From contig JAFMRN010000047.1 in assembly GCA_017354065.1 (NCBI GenBank), positions 1 through 11,415 of the forward strand: a stretch of 11,415 nucleotides of DNA, written 5' to 3'. This document shows positions 1 to 6,732 of the stretch, one piece after another; positions within the stretch are counted from its first letter, which is position 1; each line of letters begins with the position of its first letter. The stretch comes from Solirubrobacterales bacterium (GTDB lineage Bacteria > Actinomycetota > Thermoleophilia > Solirubrobacterales > Solirubrobacteraceae). Both the position numbers and the translations under genes were made by a program. The notes beneath the pieces are model-generated. The model was not told the DNA's origin. It worked only from the letters and a program-made list of their open reading frames with translations, and searched no databases.

Positions 1-1149
1 GCCGCGTTCCACGCGGCCATCAACACGGTGAACGTCGGGAAGTTCAACCTCGGTCCGGGTGCGGTCGGGACGGCCGAGCACGCTTTCTATGAGGCGATCA
101 CCCACGCTGAGAACCGGATTCTGTTTGGCCACCGGGTCACCGAGTTCCCCCAGGTCGAGCAGATCGTGACCGACTCCTACGCGCGACTGCTGGCGATGAA
201 GCTCTACACCGAGCGGGCCGTCGACTACATGCGCTCAGCCTCTCCGCAGGACCGGCGCTATCTGCTGATCGATTCGATCGAGAAGATGAACGTCACCCGG
301 CAGTGTGAGCGGATCATCCGCGACCTGTCCGATGTGATCGCCGCGCGCGCGTTTGAGAACGATATGTACTTCCCGATGGCGATGCTCGGCGCGCTGGGCT
401 TGCCCCGGCTGGAGGGCACAGTGCATGTGAACATGGCCCTCGCGCTGAAGTTCATGGCCAACTACATGTTCCACCCCAGCGACGCGGCGCTGGCGACGTT
501 GCGGTATCTACCGGGCGACGCGCCGGCTGGAGTGACACGGACCGTGTCAGCCTCGCTGAAGCGGGCCAGCCGCGCGGTTGCTCCGGGTCTCGCGCCGGCG
601 GTGCCGGCGTTGGTGAGGGAATTTCGCGCCGCGGAGTTGAAGGAGCTGGCGCGTCGTCGTGACTTTGCTGACGACGAGTTCCTGTTCCGCCAAGGTCCCT
701 CAAGCGGCCTCAGCAAGGTGCGCTTCCGTGATTGGCGGCCGGTGTTCGAGGCATACGAGCACGTTCCCAACGTCGCGCGCTTCTTCGAGCAGGCTGAGGC
801 GTTTCAAACCCTGCTGGCCGCGGCGTCACCGACCGCGGAGCAGCAGAAGGACGTGTCGTTCCTGTTCGCCCTGGGTGAGCTGTTCACGCTGATCCCCTAC
901 GCACAGCTGATCCTGGAGCAGGCCGGTCACGAGTCGACCAGCGTTGATGTGCTGGACCAGATCTTCGACGTGCTGGTGCGTGAGTTCTCACTGCACGCGG
1001 TCACGTTGCACGCGCACCCGACTGCCACTAAGGCACAACAGGTGAGAGCGCTCGACCTGGTACGCCGGCCGCTCGCGGATCGGCAGCGATTTTGGCGCGT
1101 GTGCTGCGAGGCCCGGGCTCACGCCAACACCTACGAGATGCAGCCCTAA
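1..1149 (+). CDS. Acyl-CoA dehydrogenase, C-terminal part (5' end outside window)
   Basis: FAD-dependent acyl-CoA dehydrogenases oxidise acyl-CoA thioesters to 2-enoyl-CoA in fatty-acid or related acyl breakdown in the cytosol. The frame is open from base 1 (AAFHAAINTVNVGKFNLG...), so the GTG at 28 is internal and the N-terminal half lies upstream. Visible family features, numbered from that GTG, are the segment NVGKFNLGPGAVGTAEHAF at the start of the helical C-terminal domain, the stretch with ITHAENRILFG (about residues 24-35), and PRLEGTVHVNMALALKFM near 126-143. These match a long acyl-CoA dehydrogenase subgroup common in actinobacteria, which carries an extra C-terminal helical extension, here roughly residues 170-373. 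The MpaB-type oxygenase gene follows after 18 bp on the same strand, so the two are probably co-transcribed. The family call is firm. Substrate chain length and pathway cannot be read from this fragment. Confidence 0.87.
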   Translation, partial: AAFHAAINTVNVGKFNLGPGAVGTAEHAFYEAITHAENRILFGHRVTEFPQVEQIVTDSYARLLAMKLYTERAVDYMRSASPQDRRYLLIDSIEKMNVTRQCERIIRDLSDVIAARAFENDMYFPMAMLGALGLPRLEGTVHVNMALALKFMANYMFHPSDAALATLRYLPGDAPAGVTRTVSASLKRASRAVAPGLAPAVPALVREFRAAELKELARRRDFADDEFLFRQGPSSGLSKVRFRDWRPVFEAYEHVPNVARFFEQAEAFQTLLAAASPTAEQQKDVSFLFALGELFTLIPYAQLILEQAGHESTSVDVLDQIFDVLVREFSLHAVTLHAHPTATKAQQVRALDLVRRPLADRQRFWRVCCEARAHANTYEMQP

Positions 1150-1167
1150 CCCCTGAAAGGACCCCTG

Positions 1168-2316
1168 ATGAGTGTCACTGAAGAGCCTCAGACGCAGGGC
1201 GCCGCGCCCGCCCAGCCGGCGTCAAGCAAGGAAGCATCCCCGCTCAAGGGACTCGTGAGCCTGATCCGCACGGCGCGACGGGAGGGCCGCGAGCCGCTGG
1301 AGAACTACGGCTGGTTCGGTCCCGATTCTGTTGCGCGCCGGGTCTGGTCCTACCCGACAGTCGCGACCATCGGTTTCAGCCGCGCGGTCGTGGTGGAGGA
1401 GCTCGATCCGTTCCTGGTCGCGACCGTGAAGCAGTCGAGCAAGATCTACAGCCAGGCCCGCGTTCGTTATGCCCGGACCGTCCGCTATTTCGCGACGCTC
1501 GCCTTCAGCGACTCGAAGACGATCGCGCACGCGGCGGACGTGCTGATAAAGGTCCACTCGCGGGCATCGAGTCCGGAGCCTGTGTCGGGCCTGCTGTCAG
1601 ATCCGAACAACCCTGATGAGCAGCTGTGGATCCACATAACCGGCTGGCACTCGGTGCTCTACGCCTACGAGCTGTTCGGCCCCGGCAAGCTGTCCCCCGC
1701 TGATGAGGACCGCTACTGGGCCGAGTGCGCGATCGCCGCTGAGGCGCAGACGATCGACACCGACAAGCTGCCGCGCAACCGCGAAGAGGTGCGCGACTAC
1801 TTCAACCGGATGCGTCCGCGCCTGGCCGCCTCCGAGGCCACACAGGAGGCAATGGCGCACCTGATGTCCGCGGACGTGGCCCTGCCGGAGGTGCCGCTGT
1901 ACATGCGCCCCGGTGCGCTGTTCGTCAGCTGGGCCATTCGCCACGCCGTGATCTCGAGCCTGCCTCGCTATCAGCGTGAGCTCGGCAACGTCGATCATCC
2001 GCTGTGGATGGACGTCGCGATCCGACCGCTGATGCGGGTGACACATGCGGCGGTCAACGCCAACACGGAGTTGAAGCTGGCGCTTCTGGGCGTGCTCGCC
2101 CCGGGCACGGTCGGGGTGGCCGGTCCGACGCTCCGCGGGATCGAACCGCTCAGCGACGAGGTCCTCACTCCCGAGCAGACCTGGGCGCGCCACGGGGTCA
2201 CCCCGCCGCGCGAGGCCTATGAGGAACTGAAGCAGGACCAGTCCACGATCCTGTTCAGCCCCTCGGCGCCGCTGACCCCGGAGCAGGCTGAGGTGTGGGC
2301 GGTGCCGGGGCGGTAG
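1168..2316 (+). CDS. MpaB-family oxygenase (DUF2236, rubber-oxygenase-like)
   Basis: This 382-aa protein belongs to the family of fungal MpaB and bacterial latex-clearing protein (DUF2236), which in characterised members binds heme b and cleaves C=C bonds oxidatively. The start ATG is preceded by GAAAGGA, 6 nt away. A low-complexity Ala/Pro/Gln head (residues 1-25) precedes the domain, which spans about 45-320. Recognisable family segments are the VWSYP region (59-63), KVHSRASSPEPVSG (128-141, with H130), the W-x-H stretch around W154/H156 leading into YAYELFG, WAECAIAAEAQTID (184-197), and LPRNREEVRDYF (201-212). I see no signal peptide or clear transmembrane helix, so it is probably cytosolic. 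H130, H156 and H161 are possible heme ligands, but I cannot assign them without a structure alignment. It lies 18 bp after the acyl-CoA dehydrogenase, which suggests a shared substrate route such as a lipid or isoprenoid. That link is inference. Confidence 0.85.
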   Translation: MSVTEEPQTQGAAPAQPASSKEASPLKGLVSLIRTARREGREPLENYGWFGPDSVARRVWSYPTVATIGFSRAVVVEELDPFLVATVKQSSKIYSQARVRYARTVRYFATLAFSDSKTIAHAADVLIKVHSRASSPEPVSGLLSDPNNPDEQLWIHITGWHSVLYAYELFGPGKLSPADEDRYWAECAIAAEAQTIDTDKLPRNREEVRDYFNRMRPRLAASEATQEAMAHLMSADVALPEVPLYMRPGALFVSWAIRHAVISSLPRYQRELGNVDHPLWMDVAIRPLMRVTHAAVNANTELKLALLGVLAPGTVGVAGPTLRGIEPLSDEVLTPEQTWARHGVTPPREAYEELKQDQSTILFSPSAPLTPEQAEVWAVPGR

Positions 2317-2322
2317 CCGCGC

Positions 2323-3372
2323 TCAGGGTACGCGCAGCAGGATCTTTGCGCCCGCGCCGGTGCGGAGGGCATGGATCGCATCGACGACCTTGTCGAGTGA
2401 CACCTCCTGAACCCAGCCGGTTGTGTCATACAGCCCCCGCGCCATGGCCGCGATGACCGCGTCGAACTCCTCGGGCTGATACCCGACCGAGCCGACGATC
2501 TCGGTCTCGCCCATCATCAGCTGGGTCGGCAGGAACTCGATCGGGCGCTCGTGCAGGGCGACCATTACCAGGCGGCCGCCGGGCCGTAGCGCCGCGAGCC
2601 CCGAGGTAAACGCCGGGCCGGCGCCGGCAGCGTCAAAAGCGACGTGCACACCGTCGCCGGCTGTGAGCTCGGCGACGGCTGCTGGGAGGTCTCCGCTGAC
2701 CGGGTCGACGACGCTCGCGCCCAGCGCCGAGACGATCTCACGACGTTCCGCGCTCGGCTCCGAGATCAGCACCTGATCGACGCCGCGCGCCTTGAGCGCG
2801 AACCACGTGCCGATACCGATCGGTCCTGCTCCCGCGATCAGGGCGCTGGCGCCCTGGGGCACGCGGCTCTGTGCGACCGCATGCCAGGCCACCGCCATCG
2901 GCTCCACCAGCGCACCCATTGAGAGGTCGACTCCCGCAGGCAGCAGGTGCAGCTGGCCGGCGTCCACCGCCACGTACTCAGACATGCCGCCGCCGTCTGC
3001 GCTCGCGCCCAGTGAGCCAAGCTTCCTGCAGGCGGCGGGCCGGCCGTTGCGACAGGCCACGCACTCGCCGCAGTGGAGCATCGGGTAGACCGCCGCGCGG
3101 TCGCCCACCTTCACATCGGTTACCCCCTCACCGAGCTCCACGACCGTGCCGGCGAACTCGTGCCCGAGGATCTGGGGCAGGGTGGTACCGGTCAGCGGAT
3201 GGGGGTGCTCAAAGTCCAGTCCCGCCGTTTCCGGCGAGTAGTAGATGTGGAGGTCAGAGCCACAGATCCCGTTGAAGGCGTTGCGCAGTTTCACCTGTCC
3301 AGGGCCAGGCGTCGGCTCTGCCACGTCTTCAATCCGGAGGTCCTCTTTGCCATGGAACATCGCTGACTTCAT
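2323..3372 (-). CDS. Zinc-dependent medium-chain alcohol dehydrogenase (butanediol/threonine dehydrogenase-like)
   Basis: This 349-aa zinc-containing medium-chain dehydrogenase should oxidise a secondary alcohol or polyol with NAD. Catalytic zinc ligands are visible as C37 (GICGSDLH), H71-E72 (LGHEF) and E157 (LVEPM). The structural zinc site is complete, with C101, C104, C107 and C115 (CGECVACRNGRPAAC). The Rossmann motif GAGPIG covers 181-186, and an acidic E205 follows the second strand (LISEP), which favours NAD over NADP. Overall it resembles (R,R)-butanediol, sorbitol or threonine dehydrogenases; the exact substrate is unknown. The start ATG is supported by AAGGAG at 6-nt spacing. The gene sits 10 bp behind the TetR gene on the same strand and is probably controlled by that regulator. 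Its 3' end faces the oxygenase gene across only 6 bp, and I see no convincing terminator hairpin between them. Confidence 0.92.
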   Translation of the reverse strand: MKSAMFHGKEDLRIEDVAEPTPGPGQVKLRNAFNGICGSDLHIYYSPETAGLDFEHPHPLTGTTLPQILGHEFAGTVVELGEGVTDVKVGDRAAVYPMLHCGECVACRNGRPAACRKLGSLGASADGGGMSEYVAVDAGQLHLLPAGVDLSMGALVEPMAVAWHAVAQSRVPQGASALIAGAGPIGIGTWFALKARGVDQVLISEPSAERREIVSALGASVVDPVSGDLPAAVAELTAGDGVHVAFDAAGAGPAFTSGLAALRPGGRLVMVALHERPIEFLPTQLMMGETEIVGSVGYQPEEFDAVIAAMARGLYDTTGWVQEVSLDKVVDAIHALRTGAGAKILLRVP

Positions 3373-3378
3373 GGTTGT

Positions 3379-3384
3379 CTCCTT
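3379..3384 (-). promoter_or_regulatory. Ribosome binding site of the alcohol dehydrogenase overlapping the TetR stop codon
   Basis: On the minus strand AAGGAG lies 6 nt before the dehydrogenase ATG, and its first two bases are the last two of the TetR gene's TAA stop (3383-3385). Ribosomes ending TetR translation would therefore stop on top of this site, which points to one transcript and likely translational coupling. Confidence 0.75.
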
Positions 3385-3949
3385 AGTCCGTGACGGGCCT
3401 CGCCCGCCACCATTCCGGTGCTGCCGCGAGGATCAGCTCGACGGCTCGGTCGATGTCTTCGTCGCTCTGGCGCAGCCACTCCTCGATGGCGCCGACCGCG
3501 CCGGCCGCGGCGAAGGCGATCGCGATGCGCTTGGCGGCCTCATCACTGGCGAACGCCGGGGGCAGGATCTCGGGGTGCAACTGGGCCCACAGCTCGGTGC
3601 CCCTGCGAAGTGAGAGCTCGAGGTTGCTCTGCACGGGGGCGGCCAGCGACGGCTGCATGGCGCCGCGGTAGATCGCCGCGCGCTGGTGGACATGTCTGAG
3701 CACGGCGCGCGCCGCGTCTTCGGCTCCCTCCGTCTCGGGCAGCTGCTGGATCAAGGGGTCGATCTCCGCAGCGAGCGCGTCAGCCAGCAGGTCCACCGGG
3801 CTGTCCGCGTGACGGTAAAAGGTGTCGCGGGTAAGCCCCGCTTGGCGGCAGATGGCGGAGACGCTGATCTCGGTGATCGGAATGCGGGCCGCGAGGGTCA
3901 GCACGGACTCGCGGAGTCTCGCTTGCGAGCGTCGGGCCCTGGCATCCAT
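3383..3949 (-). CDS. TetR/AcrR-family transcriptional regulator
   Basis: This 188-aa protein has the TetR layout. An N-terminal helix-turn-helix lies at about residues 24-48 (ITEISVSAICRQAGLTRDTFYRHADS), with the typical recognition-helix and following-helix pattern T-R-D-T-F-Y-R-H. The rest is an all-helical ligand-binding and dimerisation domain with no recognisable ligand signature. Such proteins usually repress their own and adjacent genes until a small molecule binds. The downstream alcohol dehydrogenase, 10 bp away on the same strand, is the obvious target. A 20-bp imperfect palindrome ends 11 bp before the start codon and is a good operator candidate. No strong Shine-Dalgarno sequence precedes the ATG; a TAACTT -10-like element 7 nt upstream suggests a leaderless or nearly leaderless mRNA. 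The family call is firm and the ligand is unknown. Confidence 0.9.
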   Translation of the reverse strand: MDARARRSQARLRESVLTLAARIPITEISVSAICRQAGLTRDTFYRHADSPVDLLADALAAEIDPLIQQLPETEGAEDAARAVLRHVHQRAAIYRGAMQPSLAAPVQSNLELSLRRGTELWAQLHPEILPPAFASDEAAKRIAIAFAAAGAVGAIEEWLRQSDEDIDRAVELILAAAPEWWRARPVTD

Positions 3950-3956
3950 GCCTATG

Positions 3957-3962
3957 AAGTTA
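3957..3962 (-). promoter_or_regulatory. Putative -10 element (TAACTT) of the TetR-dehydrogenase operon
   Basis: On the minus strand TAACTT, which fits the TAnnnT actinobacterial -10 pattern, lies 7 nt upstream of the TetR ATG. Transcription would then begin at or next to the start codon. Its first two bases (T at 3962, A at 3961) overlap the end of the palindrome at 3961-3980. I see no good -35 hexamer at 17-18 nt. Confidence 0.4.
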
Positions 3963-3980
3963 TCAGACAGATGTCAGATA
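3961..3980. promoter_or_regulatory. Candidate TetR operator, 20-bp imperfect palindrome
   Basis: The sequence has the form TATCnGACAnnTGTCnGATA. Eight of ten base pairs between the two arms are symmetric, that is 16 of 20 positions match the reverse complement. It lies in the 37-bp gap between the diguanylate cyclase stop and the TetR start, touching the candidate -10 element. Binding there would block the promoter. Length, symmetry and location are all typical of an autoregulatory TetR operator. The assignment to this regulator is inference from position. Confidence 0.7.
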
Positions 3981-3986
3981 GTGCGC

Positions 3987-5474
3987 TTAGGCCGCCAGGC
4001 CAACCTGTCCTGCGCTGGTGGTGTCGGTCCGGTTGCGGCCGGCTTGCTTGGCCGACACAAGCCGACGGTCGGCGAGGCGCAGCAACTTGGAGGTGTCCTC
4101 ACAGCTCGACGTTCCCACGGCGCCGGCGCTGACGGTCACCTTCAGACCTTCACGGATCGAGTTCCAGTCGTGAGCGCGGATCCGTCGGTGTGCCGCCTCG
4201 GCGGTTCGCTCTGCATGGCCGGCGTCCTGTCTTTCAAACAGCAGCAGGAACTCGTCGCCGCCTGTTCGGATTACACGACCGACATCTTTGACTGACGCGC
4301 GAAGGATGTCTGCAAGGTCGGCGAGTACCTCGTCACCTACGTGGTGGCCGAACTCGTCGTTGATCTGCTTGAAGTGGTCGACGTCTATGAAGACCAGGCC
4401 GACCGCGGCCTGCTCGGCATCGAGGATCGAGAACTCGTTGTCAAGGAACCGCCGGTTGTGCGTGCCCGTGAGCGAATCGATCTCTGCCTGCTCCCGAGCG
4501 TGGTTCCGGAGATGCTCGGACTCCTGGCGATATAGCTCGAACGCGCCCGTCAAAAGCTCGTACGCCGCATGGGGCTCAGCTGCCTTCAGAGCCTCTGCCG
4601 TCAGGGTCATGACCCGGCGTCTGATGTGTGGTAGCCGTGAGCCGAGGCGCTTGAGAAGCTCGCGGCCGACATCGGCCGCCGACTCGTTGTCTTCCAGCGC
4701 CAGTAGGGCTTCTATCCGCGCGCAGACCGTGTCCGCGATGACGCGGAAGTTGCTCTCGCGTTCGGGCATCAGCTCCAGCGCGCGGTCCAGATCGGGCAGC
4801 GCTTCCGCGGGCCGGCCATCGGCGGTTCTGATCTCACCACGCGTGCCTACGAGAATGCCCAGCTCGTCTGGGCGGACCTCCGGCTGCCGGCTGTAAAAGT
4901 CCAGTCCACGGTCGGCTACCGCTTCGGCCTCGCGGAACTCGCCGAGCCGAAAGTGCATCATCGCCACATCGTTGTAGACAGGGCCGGTCAGGACCGGATC
5001 GCCGGCTTCTGCCGCCAGCGCATGTATCTCCGACACTATGGGTTTCACCCGGCGGACGTCCAGCGAGTTCGCCAGCACCGCGATCCGGCGGGTGTTCAGG
5101 CGCATCCCTAGGTAGTTGGTCCGGTCCGCAAGCTTTACGCCTCGCTCGGCGGATGCCAGCGCCTGCGTGTAATCGCCGGACTGGAACGCGATGTGGCCGC
5201 GTCCCATTGCCAGGGCGGCACTGGTCTCCAGCAGCGGGCTTTCCAGGTGCTCGCGCTCGGCTCTCTCTTGAACGCGCGCCGCGGCTGCCAGGTCCCCACA
5301 TTTGGCCAACGTGTGCGCTTGCAGTGCCGAGGCAGCGGCCGCCAGCTGTTGGTCACCAGCGCTCAGCGCTACCCGACGGCAGTCACCCGCCACGTCCTCG
5401 CAGCGCTTCACCTCAAGCGGGAAGCGATCGCGTTCTCTCCGCAGCGCGGTCCATAGCGCGTCCAGGTCAGCCAC
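3987..5474 (-). CDS. Soluble TPR-GGDEF diguanylate cyclase
   Basis: This 495-aa protein should make the second messenger c-di-GMP from two GTP. The N-terminal ~310 residues are alanine-rich paired helices that read as tetratricopeptide-like repeats (for example GHIAFQSGDYTQALASAERG and MMHFRLGEFREAEAVADRG). They are likely a protein-interaction or sensory module, and there are no membrane segments. A linker helix follows, then the GGDEF domain from D333 (DSLTGTHNRR) with the metal-binding D364 (FIDVDHFKQIND) and intact G405-GDEF-409. The product-inhibition site RxxD expected just before the active site is absent; the region reads SVKDVGRVIRT. The start is a GTG with AGGA 6 nt upstream, which is also part of a TAGGAT -10-like element. 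The gene is followed by the TetR gene on the same strand after 37 bp, but that gene has its own operator and probably its own promoter. The activity call is strong; the signal sensed is unknown. Confidence 0.93.
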   Translation of the reverse strand: MADLDALWTALRRERDRFPLEVKRCEDVAGDCRRVALSAGDQQLAAAASALQAHTLAKCGDLAAAARVQERAEREHLESPLLETSAALAMGRGHIAFQSGDYTQALASAERGVKLADRTNYLGMRLNTRRIAVLANSLDVRRVKPIVSEIHALAAEAGDPVLTGPVYNDVAMMHFRLGEFREAEAVADRGLDFYSRQPEVRPDELGILVGTRGEIRTADGRPAEALPDLDRALELMPERESNFRVIADTVCARIEALLALEDNESAADVGRELLKRLGSRLPHIRRRVMTLTAEALKAAEPHAAYELLTGAFELYRQESEHLRNHAREQAEIDSLTGTHNRRFLDNEFSILDAEQAAVGLVFIDVDHFKQINDEFGHHVGDEVLADLADILRASVKDVGRVIRTGGDEFLLLFERQDAGHAERTAEAAHRRIRAHDWNSIREGLKVTVSAGAVGTSSCEDTSKLLRLADRRLVSAKQAGRNRTDTTSAGQVGLAA

Positions 5475-5614
5475 GATCGATCCTACTTTTGGTGTAAGCG
5501 CCCATCGCAGCCTTCCGTGCTTGCCTCCCTTGCCACAGCGTACACGGTTTTCGGGACCATTCCCTTGCGGCTGCGGGACCCGGAATGTGTTCGGCTCAGA
5601 GCTAGGATGGCGAT
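5475..5614. promoter_or_regulatory. Divergent promoter region between the diguanylate cyclase and the 193-aa protein gene
   Basis: This 140-bp gap separates two divergent GTG starts. Each has TAGGAT just upstream: on the minus strand at 5480-5485, 5 nt before the cyclase start, and on the plus strand at 5603-5608, 6 nt before the other start. TAGGAT is a good actinobacterial -10, and this placement gives leaderless or nearly leaderless mRNAs. The AGGA inside each could alternatively act as a Shine-Dalgarno sequence. Clear -35 boxes are not visible. Two direct copies of a CGGGACC core lie at 5552-5558 and 5574-5580, exactly 22 bp apart. Confidence 0.5.
5550..5580 (+). repeat. Tandem GGGACC half-sites (possible regulator binding sites)
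   Basis: TTCGGGACC (5550-5558) and TGCGGGACC (5572-5580) are in direct orientation with a 22-bp period, about two helical turns. They would sit roughly at -65 and -43 relative to the predicted start of the downstream gene. The first matches the left half of the DosR/DevR box (TTSGGGACT...) over its first eight positions. Neither has a matching right half, so the resemblance is suggestive only. Confidence 0.3.
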
Positions 5615-6196
5615 GTGGAGGTCACGATTACGCCAGTCGGGGCCGGCTGGGTGAAGCTGCCAGTCGCGGACTCCCGGCGTGGCCTGGTTCGACGTCGGAG
5701 CCGTGCGTTGGACGAGTGGGCCGCCGCCAAGGCCCGCGAGACGCTCGGCGCGGAGTCCGATCCCGCAGAACTTGCTGATCTTACGCAGGTGCTCACCAAC
5801 CTCACGCGGGGTGCGCGCGAGCGTGGAGAGTTGCTGGCGTTCGCGTGGTATCCAGAGCGTCAAGCCGTGCCGTTTGCCCAGCTGGCGCTTTCCACCACCT
5901 TGCAGGGTGAGTCGAAGCTGACACTCGACGCGCTTGAGACGGTGTGTGGCTGGCGGGATGAGGAGACGCGACAGCTCGACGTGTCGACAACGGACCTTCC
6001 TGTTGGCACCGCGATCCGCGTATGTCGCGCGCAAGGCGTCGACGATGGTGTCGTGATCTCCGTTACCTATGCGACCGTGCTCGCGCACCACAAGTGTGGG
6101 CTCATCTTCAGGATGGACTGGCTCGCCGAGCACGACGAGCCGCTGTTTGCCGAGATGGCGGACCAGACGGCGAAGAGCCTCCGCGTCGAGGGTTAG
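5615..6196 (+). CDS. Hypothetical protein, 193 aa, no recognised family
   Basis: I do not recognise this protein. It is soluble, with no signal peptide and no membrane helix. It begins with a short strand-like stretch (VTITPVGAGWVKLPV), followed by a charged helical part (about residues 20-70) and then alternating strand-like segments, including LLAFAWYP, DLPVGTAIRVCRA, GVVISVTYATV and CGLIFRMDWL. It ends in an acidic helix with a MADQTAKSLRV tail. The pattern P-x-G-x-A-x-R-V followed by a strand and an F-x-x-MADxxAxSL tail faintly recalls actinobacterial LpqN-type proteins, but there is no lipobox, and I would not assign that family. The GTG start is chosen because TAGGAT/AGGA lies just upstream and the ATGs at 5607 and 5613 are out of frame. 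Codon use supports this strand over the longer Arg/Leu-rich open frame on the opposite strand. The gene stands alone, divergent from the diguanylate cyclase. Confidence 0.7.
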   Translation: MEVTITPVGAGWVKLPVADSRRGLVRRRSRALDEWAAAKARETLGAESDPAELADLTQVLTNLTRGARERGELLAFAWYPERQAVPFAQLALSTTLQGESKLTLDALETVCGWRDEETRQLDVSTTDLPVGTAIRVCRAQGVDDGVVISVTYATVLAHHKCGLIFRMDWLAEHDEPLFAEMADQTAKSLRVEG

Positions 6197-6276
6197 ACGA
6201 ACGCCGGTCGGCAAAGGCTGGCCAAAGCTGGTGGTTTCCGCTATGGACGCGATCGAACCGTCACGACGAACCAAAT

Positions 6277-6291
6277 AAAGGAGTAATGTAA
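6277..6291 (+). promoter_or_regulatory. Shine-Dalgarno followed by an ATG-TAA start-stop
   Basis: AAAGGAG (6277-6283) is followed after only 2 nt by ATG (6286-6288) and immediately by TAA (6289-6291). The ATG is in frame with the zinc-ribbon gene that begins at 6319. It may be a ribosome-loading start-stop element or a chance arrangement; the short spacing weakens the case for efficient initiation. Confidence 0.3.
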
Positions 6292-6318
6292 GCCCCAAAA
6301 CAACAAATGGAGGGGGCA

Positions 6319-6732
6319 ATGCCACATTGGCGCAAGAGCACGTGGGCGATAATCGTATGGTGCGCCGCGATTCTCGTGTGGGCGATTGCCGGTGGGGGCA
6401 ACGCAGCGAACAGCTGCAGTCACCAGGCCGGTAGTCAGTACTTGAGTGCGCAGGATGCGCAGAGCGCGTGTACCGCTGGGGCCGGAATCGGCATCGCGGT
6501 GATCCTGCTGATCGGGTTCTTCGGATTCGTATTCCTGTCCTTGATCTGGTTCATGACTCGGACGCGAAGCCGTGACTGTCCGGTGTGCGGTTCAGCCGTG
6601 AAGCGTGGCCTAACCGTGTGCAAGGGGTGTGGGTACAACTTCGCTGGAACTGCGGCCGCGCCGATACAGGCCGCTGCGGCTGTGCCGCCGCCTGCCGGTT
6701 ACGGGGCGAGCACGCGAAGAGGTGGCGGCTGA
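6319..6732 (+). CDS. Small membrane protein with C-terminal zinc ribbon
   Basis: This 137-aa protein has two hydrophobic helices (about residues 9-25 and 56-79) joined by a loop with two cysteines (C33 and C51) that could form a disulfide outside the cell. A basic turn (TRTRSRD) follows. Next comes a cytoplasmic zinc ribbon with C87-x2-C90 and C101-x2-C104 (CPVCG and CKGCGY), then an Ala/Pro-rich tail of about 30 residues. The start at 6319 is preferred because GGAGG lies 5 nt upstream; the in-frame ATG at 6307 would add four residues (MEGA) but has no Shine-Dalgarno sequence. Family function is unknown; double-helix plus zinc-ribbon proteins of this size are common and mostly uncharacterised. 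The 121-bp gap upstream holds the ATG-TAA start-stop and nothing else I can name. The 3' end abuts the helix-turn-helix remnant in another frame. Confidence 0.75.
   Translation: MPHWRKSTWAIIVWCAAILVWAIAGGGNAANSCSHQAGSQYLSAQDAQSACTAGAGIGIAVILLIGFFGFVFLSLIWFMTRTRSRDCPVCGSAVKRGLTVCKGCGYNFAGTAAAPIQAAAAVPPPAGYGASTRRGGG

Noticed and set aside
1597..2193. A 198-aa minus-strand open frame inside the MpaB-family gene
   Set aside because: It has a His/Arg/Gly-rich shadow composition and no start signal; the plus-strand gene is a recognisable family member.
5483..6325. A 280-aa open frame on the minus strand across the 193-aa protein gene
   Set aside because: Its product is rich in Arg, Leu and His with no domain pattern, as expected from the opposite strand of a GC-rich gene. 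The plus-strand frame has a good start signal and balanced composition.
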